Assembly (NCBI GenBank): GCA_902606175.1
Contig: CACLEZ010000004.1
Coordinates: 34,082-98,081 of the forward strand
DNA: 64,000 bases
Origin: an uncultured SAR86 cluster bacterium
GTDB lineage: Bacteria; Pseudomonadota; Gammaproteobacteria; Magnimaribacterales; Magnimaribacteraceae
Direction of reading: 5' to 3'
Below, piece after piece: positions 30,393 through 39,685 of this stretch. The notes under the pieces were generated by a model. The model worked only from the letters and a program-made list of their open reading frames with translations, did no database searches and had not been told where the DNA came from. The position numbers and the translations under genes were made by a program. Position 1 is the stretch's first letter. Every line of letters starts with the position of its first letter.

Positions 30393-31141
30393 GTAATCAC
30401 CTTTGCTTCGTTTTTTAATTTATCAACTAGTTGTTCTATATCTTCTACCATTATCCCTGCAGCCCTCTCAGGAGGAGGAGCAACTTTTAGAGTATTTTGT
30501 CTTGGGGATAAATCGAGACCCAGATCAGATGAAGAAAGTGTTTCTAGCGGTTTCTTTTTAGCTTTCATTATATTCGGAAGAGAAGCATATCTAGGTTCAT
30601 TTAGTCTAAGATCTGTAGTAATAATAGCTGGCATAGTTAGTGAAAGTGTTTGTAAACCACCATCTATTTCTCTTGTAACCTGAACAATTCCATCTTGTAT
30701 TTCAACTTCTGAAGCAAAAGTTCCTTGAGGAAGATCTAACATAGCTGCCAACATCTGTCCCGTTTGATTCGCATCACCGTCTATTGCCTGTTTTCCGAGG
30801 ATTATGAGATCAGGACTTTCTTTTGAAACTACTTCCTTTAATGCTTTAGCTACCCCTAACGGCTCAACAGACTCTTCTGTTTCTACCAAAATAGCTCTAT
30901 CAGCGCCTAGCGCTAAACAAGTTCTTAATTGCTCTTGTGATGAAGAATCTCCAACAGACACGGCAATAACCTCATCGGCATTACCAGCTTCTTTAATTCT
31001 CACAGCTTCTTCAATGGCAATTTCACAGAATGGGTTTATAGCCATTTTAGCATTGCTTAAATCAGGACCACTTTCATCAGATTTAGCCCTTACTTTAACG
31101 TTATAATCAACAACTCTTTTTACAGGAACAAGAATCTTCAT
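30389..31141 (-). CDS. etfB: Electron transfer flavoprotein, beta subunit
   Basis: AMP-binding partner of EtfA, 250 residues. It begins [17 protein letters not shown] and carries the ETF-beta signature region around [17 protein letters not shown] and the recognition-loop area [20 protein letters not shown]. Divergent from the ETF-QO gene across 76 bases, so both halves of the electron-transfer route can be controlled from one intergenic region. Confidence 0.96.
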   Translation of the reverse strand: MKILVPVKRVVDYNVKVRAKSDESGPDLSNAKMAINPFCEIAIEEAVRIKEAGNADEVIAVSVGDSSSQEQLRTCLALGADRAILVETEESVEPLGVAKALKEVVSKESPDLIILGKQAIDGDANQTGQMLAAMLDLPQGTFASEVEIQDGIVQVTREIDGGLQTLSLTMPAIITTDLRLNEPRYASLPNIMKAKKKPLETLSSSDLGLDLSPRQNTLKVAPPPERAAGIMVEDIEQLVDKLKNEAKVIT

Positions 31142-31201
31142 ACTATTTTCCTTATATGGTAAAATTTACAGTGCGTATTCTATAACTGCTGCCCGCCTCA
31201 A

Positions 31202-31207
31202 TACAAT
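31202..31207 (+). promoter_or_regulatory. Putative -10 element near the ETF-QO start
   Basis: TACAAT ends 10 bases before the ATG at 31218, predicting a leader of only a few bases. If translation instead begins at the second in-frame ATG (31242), the leader would be of normal length, so this site and the start codon must be judged together. Confidence 0.35.
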
Positions 31208-31217
31208 AAATAAAAGT

Positions 31218-32867
31218 ATGGAAAATATCGAAAGAGAATCAATGGAGTATGATGTAGTCATAGTTGGTGCTGGGCCGGCTGGATTATCTACTGCAATTAA
31301 ACTGAAACAACAAGCAATCGAAGCTTCAAAAGAAATGTCGATTTGTGTTGTTGAAAAAGGGTCAGAAGTTGGAGCACACATCTTATCAGGTAATGTTTTT
31401 GATCCGAAGGCATTAGATGAGCTTATTCCTGACTGGAAAGAACTCGGCGCGCCACTTAATACTCCTGTCAAAAAAGATTCAGTAAGATATTTACTGAATG
31501 AAAAGTCTAACTTTTCAATTCCTACACTATTTGCAACTACCTTTAAGAACCATGGAAACTACATTATGAGCCTGGGTAACTTTTGTAGATGGATGGCTGA
31601 ATATGCCGAGGGATTAGAAATAGATATCTTTCCTGGATTTACAGCATCTGAATTGATCGTTAAGGATGGAGTCGTTGTAGGAATTGCAACAGGCGATATG
31701 GGAATTGATTCTAATGGAGAAAAGAAACCCTCTTACGAACCTGGAATAAATCTTATGGCCAAATATACGATTCTTTCCGAAGGTTGTCGTGGTCATCTTG
31801 GAAAACAGGCTATTAGCTTGTTTAATCTCAACGAAGAAAGTGATCCTCAGCACTATGGCATAGGTTTTAAAGAAGTTTGGGATTTAGATCCGTCTGTCCA
31901 TGAGGAAGGATTAGTTGTACATACGATGGGATGGCCTGCAGCGAAGGGAGTATTGTCAGGATCATATCTTTATCACGGAGAAAACAATCAAGCCTTTTTA
32001 GGTTACATAGTTCCTCTTGATTATGATAATCCTCATATAAGCCCTTTTGATGAGTTTCAACAATGGAAGCATCAAGCATCTATACAAAAATATTTAGAAG
32101 GTGGTACAAGAACTGCATATGGAGCAAGAGCTCTCATAAAAGGTGGTCACCAGTCCATTCCAAAAATGCATTTTCCAGGTGGTATGTTAGTTGGAGACGA
32201 TGCAGGTACTATGAATTTTCCAAGAATAAAGGGGACACATACTGCAATGAAGTCAGGGATGATTGCTGCTGAAAGTCTTTTTGAAGAATTCTACAAAGAA
32301 AATCCTATGACTGACCTAAGTACAGTTACATCTAATTTTAAATCTTCGTGGTTAGAAACTGAACTGCATAAAGCTAGAAACTTTTTACCTTTTATACATA
32401 AATACGGAACTCTACTTGGTGTAGCTCTTGCTGGAATTGACCAGTTAATATTTCGAGGTAAATTACCATTTACTTTGCATCACGATCAACCGGATCATGA
32501 ATGTTTAAAGGAGGCTTCAGAAATGCCACGCATTGATTATCCTAAACCTGATGGTGTAATAAGTTTCGATAAGCTTTCCTCTGTATTTCTTTCTAATACG
32601 AATCATGAAGAAGATCAGCCATGTCATCTTGTTCTTAAAGATCCTTCAATACCATTAAGTATTAACCTACCTAAGTATGATGAACCTGCTCAGAGATACT
32701 GTCCTGCTGGCGTTTATGAAATAATTGAGAAAGAAGGAGAAAAACAGTTTCAAATCAATGCACAAAATTGTGTGCATTGTAAAACTTGTGACATAAAAGA
32801 CCCCTCCCAAAACATAAATTGGGTTACTCCTGAAGGTGCCGGTGGACCAAACTACCCAAATATGTAA
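31218..32867 (+). CDS. Electron transfer flavoprotein-ubiquinone oxidoreductase
   Basis: Membrane-associated FAD and 4Fe-4S enzyme that passes electrons from ETF to ubiquinone. 549 residues. The FAD motif VGAGPAGLST is near residue 15. The cluster ligands are Cys in YCPAGVYE and the CVHCKTCDIKDP motif near the C-terminus, followed by the typical GGPNYPNM end. The first eight residues (MENIERES) may be an artefact of an early ATG, since MEYDVVIVGAG at 31242 is also a plausible start. Known elsewhere as ETFDH or, in the diazotroph branch, FixC-related. Confidence 0.95.
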   Translation: MENIERESMEYDVVIVGAGPAGLSTAIKLKQQAIEASKEMSICVVEKGSEVGAHILSGNVFDPKALDELIPDWKELGAPLNTPVKKDSVRYLLNEKSNFSIPTLFATTFKNHGNYIMSLGNFCRWMAEYAEGLEIDIFPGFTASELIVKDGVVVGIATGDMGIDSNGEKKPSYEPGINLMAKYTILSEGCRGHLGKQAISLFNLNEESDPQHYGIGFKEVWDLDPSVHEEGLVVHTMGWPAAKGVLSGSYLYHGENNQAFLGYIVPLDYDNPHISPFDEFQQWKHQASIQKYLEGGTRTAYGARALIKGGHQSIPKMHFPGGMLVGDDAGTMNFPRIKGTHTAMKSGMIAAESLFEEFYKENPMTDLSTVTSNFKSSWLETELHKARNFLPFIHKYGTLLGVALAGIDQLIFRGKLPFTLHHDQPDHECLKEASEMPRIDYPKPDGVISFDKLSSVFLSNTNHEEDQPCHLVLKDPSIPLSINLPKYDEPAQRYCPAGVYEIIEKEGEKQFQINAQNCVHCKTCDIKDPSQNINWVTPEGAGGPNYPNM

Positions 32868-32933
32868 TAAAATCAATTGTTTATCCAGTAAAGAAAATAT
32901 TTCACTTTTTTTACTTTTTTTTTAAAAAAAGGG

Positions 32934-32959
32934 TTGCAAAATAAAATTAAATCTATAAT
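32934..32959 (+). promoter_or_regulatory. Strong promoter-like region of the structured RNA
   Basis: TTGCAA (32934-32939) and a perfect TATAAT (32954-32959) are separated by 14 bases, shorter than ideal; AATATA at 32957-32962 would give 17. An A/T-only stretch (T run then A run) directly upstream resembles an UP element, as at rRNA and sRNA promoters. Transcription would start near 32967. Confidence 0.55.
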
Positions 32960-32966
32960 ATACATT

Positions 32967-33183
32967 GTTACCTATTAGACCGACTTGGAAACAACTCGAG
33001 ACGAAGAAAAGGGGGGAAAATAGGTTAGAGAACGGAAGGTGAAAGCTCTAGAAAACAGCTAGCAAAAAAAGTTTTTTAGACCACCAAGGTTGGAAGAGAA
33101 ACCAGCCAAGGAGCTAGACAGAATCTCGGTTTAGACACTTTCGAACTCGAACTAAAGACAGAGCAATAGCTCTGTTTTTTTTT
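32967..33183 (+). ncRNA. Candidate structured non-coding RNA, about 215 nt, family not recognised
   Basis: The 318-base gap 32868-33185 holds a self-contained transcription unit with promoter-like boxes at one end and an intrinsic terminator at the other. The interval has no ATG on the plus strand and is visibly richer in G and purines than its surroundings. Several helices can be drawn: CGAGA and AAAC (32989-33001) with TCTCG and GTTT (33124-33132); CTAGC (33059-33063) with GCTAG (33113-33117); GGTTGG with CCAGCC (33088-33107); TTCG-AACT-CGAA (33140-33151); and ACCTATT (32970-32976) with AATAGGT (33019-33025), which would cross the first. Five GGA triplets occur. A CsrA-sequestering RNA or a diverged housekeeping RNA are possibilities, not conclusions. 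Confidence 0.6.
33158..33183 (+). terminator. Intrinsic terminator of the structured RNA
   Basis: A 7-bp stem ACAGAGC/GCTCTGT with an AATA loop is followed by a run of nine T. It ends 2 bases before the convergent DUF1285 stop codon. Confidence 0.92.
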
Positions 33184-33185
33184 GG

Positions 33186-33728
33186 CTAATTAAGACCGAA
33201 GAAATCTCCGGAACTGTAAACACCATAAGATCCATTAACCTCTTCTGCCATGTCTATCAACTTGTAATATACGTTTCGAGAAATCAGTCCCTCTAAATTT
33301 TTTCTGACTAGTGCGTATGGCGATGGTTCGTTATTAGTACTTTTAGTAACGACTCTAATTGGATGGTCTCTATTTACTTCAAATATTTCATCCGTATTTG
33401 TTCGAAAAGTTATTATCTGCGCATTACCTGCACCTGAGAATTCAAAATCTACTATGGTGAACGGTTTATCTTCAACTTCAATCTTTATTTTTTCCACTGG
33501 TGTTACTAGGTAATATTCTTCACCATCTAACCTTAATACCCTACTGAATAATTTCACCATACGCTCCCTAGTTATCACCGAATCCATAAAGTACCATTTT
33601 CCATTCCGATCAATCTTCATATGAACATTTTCACATAATGGAGGATTCCAACTTTCTACTGGAGGGAATGTATCTTCATCTAACTTTGACAGCTCTGTAA
33701 AAATTGAAGAAATGGTTGTATCGGCCAT
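33186..33728 (-). CDS. DUF1285 family protein
   Basis: 180-residue soluble protein recognised from the DUF1285 pattern: PPVESWNPPLCENVHMKID near the N-terminus, then KWYFMDSVITRERMVKLFSRVLR, EYYLVTPVEKIKIEVED and a C-terminal segment with NVYYKLIDMAE. No catalytic motif or membrane segment is visible. The family is widespread in Proteobacteria with unknown function. It is the last gene of the long envelope run, 2 bases after the LysE-type gene. Confidence 0.85.
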   Translation of the reverse strand: MADTTISSIFTELSKLDEDTFPPVESWNPPLCENVHMKIDRNGKWYFMDSVITRERMVKLFSRVLRLDGEEYYLVTPVEKIKIEVEDKPFTIVDFEFSGAGNAQIITFRTNTDEIFEVNRDHPIRVVTKSTNNEPSPYALVRKNLEGLISRNVYYKLIDMAEEVNGSYGVYSSGDFFGLN

Positions 33729-33730
33729 AT

Positions 33731-34342
33731 TTATATAATCTCACTAAGTAGTATTTGAAATGCAATTATAACCAGTGCCAAACCTAAAAACTTTTCGAAT
33801 ACTCCAAAAAACTTTAAAAACTTTTCTTTAAAAATATAACTAGTAAAGATATAAGAAACTGATGCAAACCACACAAAGGTCATAACTGCCATATACAAGC
33901 CATATAACATAAGGCTTGAGTTGTTGGTGCTATTCAAAACTACCCCAAATAAAGAGATAAAAAATAATAGAGCTTTTATATTTGTTATGTTCGTAATGAG
34001 ACCTACTGTAAAGCCTCCTGCCCTACTCCACTTGTCATTATTGGTAATATCATCGTCAAAATTAGAAACTTTAAGTAACGAGACAAAGCCAAGATATATA
34101 AGATAGAAAGAACAAATTAATTTAAGAGCTAGAAGGTAAAAATCATTCGAAGCTAATATGATTAACATTCCAGTAACTGCCAAGCCGGAATGAAATAAAA
34201 TACCTGTTCCTATTCCTCCAGCTGTCCACAAAGCTATTTTCCTGCCATAACGGATACTTTGTCTGGAGATTAAAAAAAAATCAGGACCAGGACTCATTAC
34301 TGCAAACATATGTAGTACAACCACCGTAAAAAATTCTGTCAT
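33731..34342 (-). CDS. LysE/RhtB family exporter
   Basis: 203-residue inner-membrane protein with about six helices and the family's N-terminal MSPGPDFFLISRQS motif. These proteins export amino acids or their analogues; threonine and homoserine lactone are substrates of E. coli relatives, but the substrate here cannot be told. The start overlaps the murB stop by 4 bases (ATGA), so it is translated from the murB-kdsB message even though transport has no obvious link to wall synthesis. Confidence 0.9.
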   Translation of the reverse strand: MTEFFTVVVLHMFAVMSPGPDFFLISRQSIRYGRKIALWTAGGIGTGILFHSGLAVTGMLIILASNDFYLLALKLICSFYLIYLGFVSLLKVSNFDDDITNNDKWSRAGGFTVGLITNITNIKALLFFISLFGVVLNSTNNSSLMLYGLYMAVMTFVWFASVSYIFTSYIFKEKFLKFFGVFEKFLGLALVIIAFQILLSEII

Positions 34343-35337
34343 ATTAAGGTTGGCTCTATTTCTAATTTAATTCCAGTCATAAACAAGATTTGATTAATAA
34401 TTTTATTAGAAAATTGAAGAATTTCTTCTCCTGAAGTTTCATCGTAAGTCACCAAAACAAGGGCATGCTGATCTGATATTCCCACACTCCCTTCTCTGAA
34501 ACCTTTCCATCCAAATTTTTCAATTAAAAAAGCAGCAGATATTTTTATATTATCTCCTTCGAGATAGACTGGTATTTCTTCTGTTATGTCTAATTTATTG
34601 AACTCTTCTTTAGTTAAGACCACATTTTTAAAAAAGCTTCCAACATTTGGAAATTCTTTGTAATCAGGTAAGACTTTTTTTCGAATTTTCGAGACCAAAT
34701 TAAATATATCTCTATGGCTTAGATTATCCTTATTAATATTATTTTTATTTATTTCATCTTCAAGAGAGCTATAGGAATAATTAATTTTAGGATCTGTTTT
34801 AAATTGAAATGTTACAGATAAAATTATGTAATCTGAACAATCTTTAAAAATACTGGTTCTGTAACCAAATCCACATTCACTAGCATTTAAAACTTGGACT
34901 GAACGGGTCTCAAGATTAAAACAAGTTATTTTTTTTATGGAGCTAGAAATCTCAGATCCATAAGCCCCTATATTCTGTATAGGTCCAGCCCCAACTGTTC
35001 CTGGTATCAAAGCAAGATTTTCTAAACCAAACATTTTATGTTTTACGGTCCATTCCACAAATTCATGCCAGTTCTCTCCAGAGGCAACTTCAATAGTCAC
35101 ATCATCAATTTTTTTTATGCCCAATAGTTTGTTGAAAACTACCAATCCCTGAAATGTTTTAGTAGGAACTATATTTGTTCCCTCTCCGATAATTAATATT
35201 TGTAAGTTCTTTTTTTTAGAAAATGAAACTATTTCTTCTATTTGATTGATCTCATTGAGTTCACAAAAAAATGATGTTGTTTCTATGGTCTTTAATGCGC
35301 ATAGTTTAGAAAATGGATAATCTTCTATGAAATTCAT
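34339..35337 (-). CDS. murB: UDP-N-acetylenolpyruvoylglucosamine reductase
   Basis: FAD enzyme that reduces enolpyruvyl-UDP-GlcNAc to UDP-MurNAc in peptidoglycan synthesis. 332 residues, type I (E. coli 342). FAD-binding segments GEGTNIVPT and LIPGTVGAGPIQNIGAYGSE are present, as are the catalytic Ser in VGSFFKN and the C-terminal Glu in LEIEPTL. Overlaps kdsB and the LysE-type gene by 4 bases each. Confidence 0.96.
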   Translation of the reverse strand: MNFIEDYPFSKLCALKTIETTSFFCELNEINQIEEIVSFSKKKNLQILIIGEGTNIVPTKTFQGLVVFNKLLGIKKIDDVTIEVASGENWHEFVEWTVKHKMFGLENLALIPGTVGAGPIQNIGAYGSEISSSIKKITCFNLETRSVQVLNASECGFGYRTSIFKDCSDYIILSVTFQFKTDPKINYSYSSLEDEINKNNINKDNLSHRDIFNLVSKIRKKVLPDYKEFPNVGSFFKNVVLTKEEFNKLDITEEIPVYLEGDNIKISAAFLIEKFGWKGFREGSVGISDQHALVLVTYDETSGEEILQFSNKIINQILFMTGIKLEIEPTLI

Positions 35338-36050
35338 TCTAAATCTAGAGCTATCTCTGTTGCTAGCTTGAGATCACTTTCAGTATCGACACCTATATGA
35401 TATTTTCCAGATGATTCTATTGCATAAATCTTCCCTCCATTATCCATAACTCGCATTTGTTCAAGATTTCTTTTGATCTCATTTTCGCTTTGCCTCCATT
35501 TGACGAACTTCTGAAGGAAATTAACTCTATACCCATATACTCCTATATGTTTCTGAGCGTCTTTTCTTGGTAAGTGATCCCCATATCTTGAGAAATCTTT
35601 GACGATATTTGAATCTAGCCAAAGTTTCACTACGTCGTTGTTTGCTAATTCATTTGATTCTAGACTTGAATACAGAGTAACCATATTGGCATTTTCTTTT
35701 TCAGCTAATTTAACTAAGTTTTCTATATCTTTGGGATCTATAAAAGGTTCGTCTCCTTGAATATTTATTATTAGTTCTTGATCCAATAATTTTAGAATAT
35801 CGCATGATTCAAATAATCTGTCAGATCCTGTTTTATGGTCTGAGCTTGTTAATAGAGCCTCTACATTAATTTCATTACAGTGATCCATAATTTCTTCAGA
35901 ATCTGTTGCTACATGTATAGATTTAGCATTAGTTTTTTTTGCTTGATCTACCACTCTTTCAATTAAGGTTTTACCCGCTATATCCTTAAGAGGTTTATTG
36001 GGTAGTCTAGTGGAGCCAATCCTGGCAGGAATAATTATTCTATAGCTCAT
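35334..36050 (-). CDS. kdsB: 3-deoxy-manno-octulosonate cytidylyltransferase
   Basis: It activates Kdo as CMP-Kdo for lipopolysaccharide inner core synthesis. I set the start at ATG 36050 ([17 protein letters not shown], 238 residues; E. coli 248), not at the longer in-frame ATG at 36071, because the nucleotide-binding motif normally begins a few residues after the start. Other motifs are NIQGDEPFI and QKHIGVYGY. The start lies inside the end of ycaR (11-base overlap), matching the E. coli order ycaR-kdsB. Confidence 0.96.
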   Translation of the reverse strand: MSYRIIIPARIGSTRLPNKPLKDIAGKTLIERVVDQAKKTNAKSIHVATDSEEIMDHCNEINVEALLTSSDHKTGSDRLFESCDILKLLDQELIINIQGDEPFIDPKDIENLVKLAEKENANMVTLYSSLESNELANNDVVKLWLDSNIVKDFSRYGDHLPRKDAQKHIGVYGYRVNFLQKFVKWRQSENEIKRNLEQMRVMDNGGKIYAIESSGKYHIGVDTESDLKLATEIALDLE

Positions 36051-36216
36051 TAGAGAGGTCTCTTGCCTCATCAGGTATCATGACTGGTATTCCGTCTTTT
36101 ATTGGATAAGCAAGCTTGCTTTCATTGCATATAAGCTCATCACCAATTTGTTCTAAAGGACCTTTTGAGACAGGACACACGAGTATATCTAAAAGCTTTT
36201 TGTCGATCTTAGTCAT
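36040..36216 (-). CDS. ycaR: Trm112/YcaR family small protein
   Basis: 58-residue ORF read by hand, starting [15 protein letters not shown]. The family hallmark LVCPxxKGPL is present (Cys14), with a second Cys in ELICNES, then [13 protein letters not shown], the classical YcaR end. The zinc-ribbon cysteines are only partly kept, as in many bacterial members. It overlaps the msbA-lpxK stop by 4 bases (ATGA) and kdsB by 11. Position between lpxK and kdsB is the conserved gammaproteobacterial one. Its role is unclear. Confidence 0.93.
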   Translation of the reverse strand: MTKIDKKLLDILVCPVSKGPLEQIGDELICNESKLAYPIKDGIPVMIPDEARDLSNEL

Positions 36217-39020
36217 TTGTTTATTGTAAGTTTATTTAAAATATTTTCGGCTAAATGTTCGTTTTCGAATTTAGCCTCAACAGATAAGTACCAAAGATTA
36301 TTAGAGTTCATTTCAAGGCATCTTACAGCATCCTTTTCAGTCATTATAATTGGTAATGTATCTCCAAAATCAAGATCTTCCTCTTTAAATTGATAATGAT
36401 CTGGAAAACTATGTCTTATGGGATTAAGACCTAAGCTTATTAATGTATTAAAGAACTTAGCTGGATTACCTATTCCTGCTACTGCATGTACATTTTTTGA
36501 TAATGGCCAGGAATTTGCATTGAACCTTTTATTATCAATAATTCTGGCCCATTCAATCGGCTGATAATTCATAAGGTGATTATTATGTTTTGTCTTCAAT
36601 CTGGTAAGTTTCGATGAACTAACTATAAAATCAGCTTCATCTATTCTTTTTAAAGATTCTCGTAGTGGACCTGCAGGCAAATAAAGTCCATTTCCAATTC
36701 CTCTATTACCGTCAAACACTACAATTTCTATATCTCGATCCATTTTGTAATGCTGTAAACCGTCGTCACTGATCACGATATCGGTATCTGTATCTGTAAG
36801 TAATTTCTTTATTGCAGCTATTCTGTTAGTTGAAATACAAACTGGTCTTAGAGTATTTTTATAAATAATCAATGGTTCATCGCCACTTACACTTACAGAA
36901 GTTTCATCATCAATAATAATAGGTTTAGTAGATGATCCACCATAACCTCGACTTACTATCCCGGGTTTATATCCTTTCTTTTCAAGTAATTTAGCTAACC
37001 AAATAACTAGTGGCGTTTTTCCGGTTCCACCGATAACAATATTACCTACTACTACAACTGGGACCTCGGGTTTCCATGATAGTTTTGGTTGGTTTAAAAA
37101 TTTATGCCTTCTCCTTCTCGAAACAAACTGAGTTAAGAGTGAAAGAGGCCAAAGAAGCCATAGCCATAATTTTTTCTGATACCAACTTTGCTCTATAAAA
37201 CTAGCCGATGAAAGATCATCAGTATTTTCTTCAAAGAAATTTATTTGAGGCTCTTTTCTTAGACCTTCTTCTTCATCATCTTTAAATTGATTCTTGTGTA
37301 ATTCTGCATAATGCCCATCTTGAGAAATTAAGCTTTCATGTGAACCAATTTCAACAACATTACCAGATTCGAGTACAACAATTTTATCTGAATTCTCAAT
37401 GGTTGATAATCTATGCGCAATCACCAATGTTGTTCTATTTTTTGTCAATTCTACTAAGGCTTCTTGAATATAATTCTCTGATTCAGAATCCAATGCAGAA
37501 GTAGCTTCGTCAAGAATTAGAATGGGTGCGTCTTTTAAAAGAGCTCTAGCTATAGCGATTCTTTGTCTTTGGCCACCTGAAAGCAGAACACCATCATCTC
37601 CAGCAATTGTTTCATAACCATCGGGTAAGGCTTCTATGAAATCATGAGCATTGGCCTTTTGTGCTGCTGCCTTTATTTCATCAAGGGATCTTTCTTCAGA
37701 ACCATAATTAATATTATTAGCGATTGTGTCATTAAATAGAGTTATGTTCTGACTTACTAAGGCAATATGTGATCTTAGATTCTTTATTTCAAAGTCATTT
37801 AACAATACTCCATCGATCTTTATTTCACCCTCAAAATCATCATAAAACCTTGGAAGTAAACTCATTAAGGTTGTTTTACCTGCTCCTGATTTTCCGACAA
37901 AGGCAACCGACTCCCCTATACCTATTTCAAGATTAATATTATTAAGTATATTTTGAGTAGATTTAGCATAGGCAAAGGAAACATTACTAAATTGAATTTC
38001 ACCTTTTATTTGATCAGATTTAAATTTTCCGTCATTTTTTTCAATCTCTTCATCTAATTGACTGAAAATATCCTCAGCTGCAGCTAGTCCCTTCTGTATT
38101 TGGCTATTAATTTCAGATAATTGTCTCACTGGTTTAGCTAACATGCCTGCTGCGCTAAAAAAGGCTATAAAAGTTCCCGGTGTCATTACAGAAACTACAG
38201 AAGCATCAAGAGCCAACCAAGTAACTAGTGCTAACGCCGCAGAAACAAACATTTGAACTAAAGGAGAGGCAATTGAATTTGTTGCCTCTAGTTTTAAGTT
38301 TTGTTTTCTATTGTTATCACTGGCCTTGTTAAATCTGTCTATTTCATAATCTTCACCGCCAAAAGATTTAACCTCTTCATATCCATTAATAGTTTCAGAT
38401 GCAACATGGGTTACATCTCCCATTGCAGTTTGAATTTTCCCGCTTATTTTCCTTAACCTTTTTGCTGCAATACCAACTATAAGAGCAATGAAAGGTGCTG
38501 CAATGAATAGAAACAATGCTAGCTTCCAGTTTAAGTACATCAAATAAGTAATTAATCCAATTACTAAAAGACCTTCTCTAATAAGAATTTTAAGTGCATT
38601 TGTTGCTGCACCAGTTACTTGCATAACATTGAAGGTAATTCTTGAAATTAGATGACCAGAGCTATGAGCATCATAAAAAGAACTAGGGAGTATGGTTAAT
38701 TTTTCAAATAGTTCGGTTCTTAAGTTATGAACTAATCTATTAGAAATTGAAGACAATAAATAGTTTCCTATAAAGAAACCTATTCCTCTTACAAATGCTA
38801 TAACTATTAAGGCAAGCGGAAGAACTAACCTTAAATCTCCTTCAGGACTATTTACGTAATCTATAACTCTTTTTAACCACTCTGTAGCAGCTACCTGAGA
38901 ACCTGAATAAATTGCAAATCCTAATATACTTAAAACAAATAGCGGAATGTAAGGAAGAACATAGGTCAATAGCCTAGCATAGAGCTTTATGCTGGATAAT
39001 TCTTGATTACTTTTATCCAT
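36213..39020 (-). CDS. msbA-lpxK: Fused lipid A flippase MsbA and tetraacyldisaccharide 4'-kinase LpxK
   Basis: 935-residue single ORF carrying two enzymes that are normally separate adjacent genes. Residues 1-330 form the six-helix ABC exporter domain. The ATPase domain follows, with Walker A GKSGAGKT near 378, signature [14 protein letters not shown] and [12 protein letters not shown] charged linker (about 583-604) leads into a complete LpxK: the N-terminal amphipathic helix ([11 protein letters not shown]), [16 protein letters not shown] with the kinase P-loop, SRGYGG, and [13 protein letters not shown] with the catalytic Asp. No ATG, GTG or TTG lies in frame near the junction. LpxK phosphorylates the lipid A precursor, and MsbA flips the finished core-lipid A. 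Confidence 0.95.
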   Translation of the reverse strand: MDKSNQELSSIKLYARLLTYVLPYIPLFVLSILGFAIYSGSQVAATEWLKRVIDYVNSPEGDLRLVLPLALIVIAFVRGIGFFIGNYLLSSISNRLVHNLRTELFEKLTILPSSFYDAHSSGHLISRITFNVMQVTGAATNALKILIREGLLVIGLITYLMYLNWKLALFLFIAAPFIALIVGIAAKRLRKISGKIQTAMGDVTHVASETINGYEEVKSFGGEDYEIDRFNKASDNNRKQNLKLEATNSIASPLVQMFVSAALALVTWLALDASVVSVMTPGTFIAFFSAAGMLAKPVRQLSEINSQIQKGLAAAEDIFSQLDEEIEKNDGKFKSDQIKGEIQFSNVSFAYAKSTQNILNNINLEIGIGESVAFVGKSGAGKTTLMSLLPRFYDDFEGEIKIDGVLLNDFEIKNLRSHIALVSQNITLFNDTIANNINYGSEERSLDEIKAAAQKANAHDFIEALPDGYETIAGDDGVLLSGGQRQRIAIARALLKDAPILILDEATSALDSESENYIQEALVELTKNRTTLVIAHRLSTIENSDKIVVLESGNVVEIGSHESLISQDGHYAELHKNQFKDDEEEGLRKEPQINFFEENTDDLSSASFIEQSWYQKKLWLWLLWPLSLLTQFVSRRRRHKFLNQPKLSWKPEVPVVVVGNIVIGGTGKTPLVIWLAKLLEKKGYKPGIVSRGYGGSSTKPIIIDDETSVSVSGDEPLIIYKNTLRPVCISTNRIAAIKKLLTDTDTDIVISDDGLQHYKMDRDIEIVVFDGNRGIGNGLYLPAGPLRESLKRIDEADFIVSSSKLTRLKTKHNNHLMNYQPIEWARIIDNKRFNANSWPLSKNVHAVAGIGNPAKFFNTLISLGLNPIRHSFPDHYQFKEEDLDFGDTLPIIMTEKDAVRCLEMNSNNLWYLSVEAKFENEHLAENILNKLTINK

Positions 39021-39025
39021 CTTCG

Positions 39026-39685
39026 TTATTCTAGACTTAACAACCTATCCAGTCGACTAGAGACCTTTGTATCATGAGTAGCAATTAATAGACTTACGTT
39101 TCTCATGGAAACCATATCCATTAAAAGTGTCATGAAATTCTCAACATTCTTTGTATCTAAATTTCCAGTTGGTTCATCCATAATCAAGCATGAAGGGTTA
39201 TTGGACATTGCTCTTGCTATGGCAACTCTCTGTCGTTCACCTCCCGATAACTCATTTGGAGTATTATTTTCTTTACCAAATAGATTCACTTGTTCCAGAA
39301 GTAGAGAAGAATTTTGAAAGGCTTCAGCTTGGTTAGTACCTGCCAGTAATGCTGGTAATGCAATATTTTCTAATGCTGTCAGATCTGGCAACAAATGATG
39401 GAATTGATAAACAAATCCTATTTCCGTATTTCTAAGTCGAGATCTTTCATCGTAGTTTAATTCTGTAATATCTATACCTTGTATCTTTACAGAACCTGAA
39501 TCCGGTCTATCTAGTCCACAAACAATATGCAGAAGAGTTGACTTACCAGAGCCAGAAGCACCAACTAATGCAATAGTCTCCCCTTGATGAAGGCTTAAAG
39601 AAAAGTTTTTAAAAACTTGCAGAAGTTTATCGCCTTCTCCAAAGGATTTATCTATGCTCTCAATACTAATAATCTCTTTATTCAT
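39026..39685 (-). CDS. lolD: Lipoprotein-releasing ABC transporter ATPase LolD
   Basis: 219-residue ATPase that powers extraction of outer-membrane lipoproteins from the inner membrane. Walker A GASGSGKST near 41, Q-loop YQFHHLLPDLTALEN (the LolD-typical HHLLPDFTA-like segment), signature LSGGERQRVAIARA and Walker B LIMDEPTGNLD are all present. It overlaps the upstream permease gene by 8 bases and lies 5 bases before msbA-lpxK. Confidence 0.96.
   Translation of the reverse strand: MNKEIISIESIDKSFGEGDKLLQVFKNFSLSLHQGETIALVGASGSGKSTLLHIVCGLDRPDSGSVKIQGIDITELNYDERSRLRNTEIGFVYQFHHLLPDLTALENIALPALLAGTNQAEAFQNSSLLLEQVNLFGKENNTPNELSGGERQRVAIARAMSNNPSCLIMDEPTGNLDTKNVENFMTLLMDMVSMRNVSLLIATHDTKVSSRLDRLLSLE

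Noticed and set aside
33061..33080. A7-G-T6 palindrome as a terminator on the plus strand
   Set aside because: It has no GC stem, and transcription must pass it to reach the real terminator at 33158.
32967..33183. The structured RNA as tmRNA, 6S, SRP RNA or normal RNase P RNA
   Set aside because: No CCA end, no 6S-type long hairpin, no SRP GGAA-tetraloop helix, and only faint similarity to RNase P region V with about 160 bases missing. A short CAGCCAAGG match to SRP RNA is out of structural context.
36213..39020. msbA-lpxK as a pair separated by a missed stop or frameshift
   Set aside because: Both domains are in one continuous frame with a plausible charged linker, and no start codon is placed near the LpxK N-terminus.
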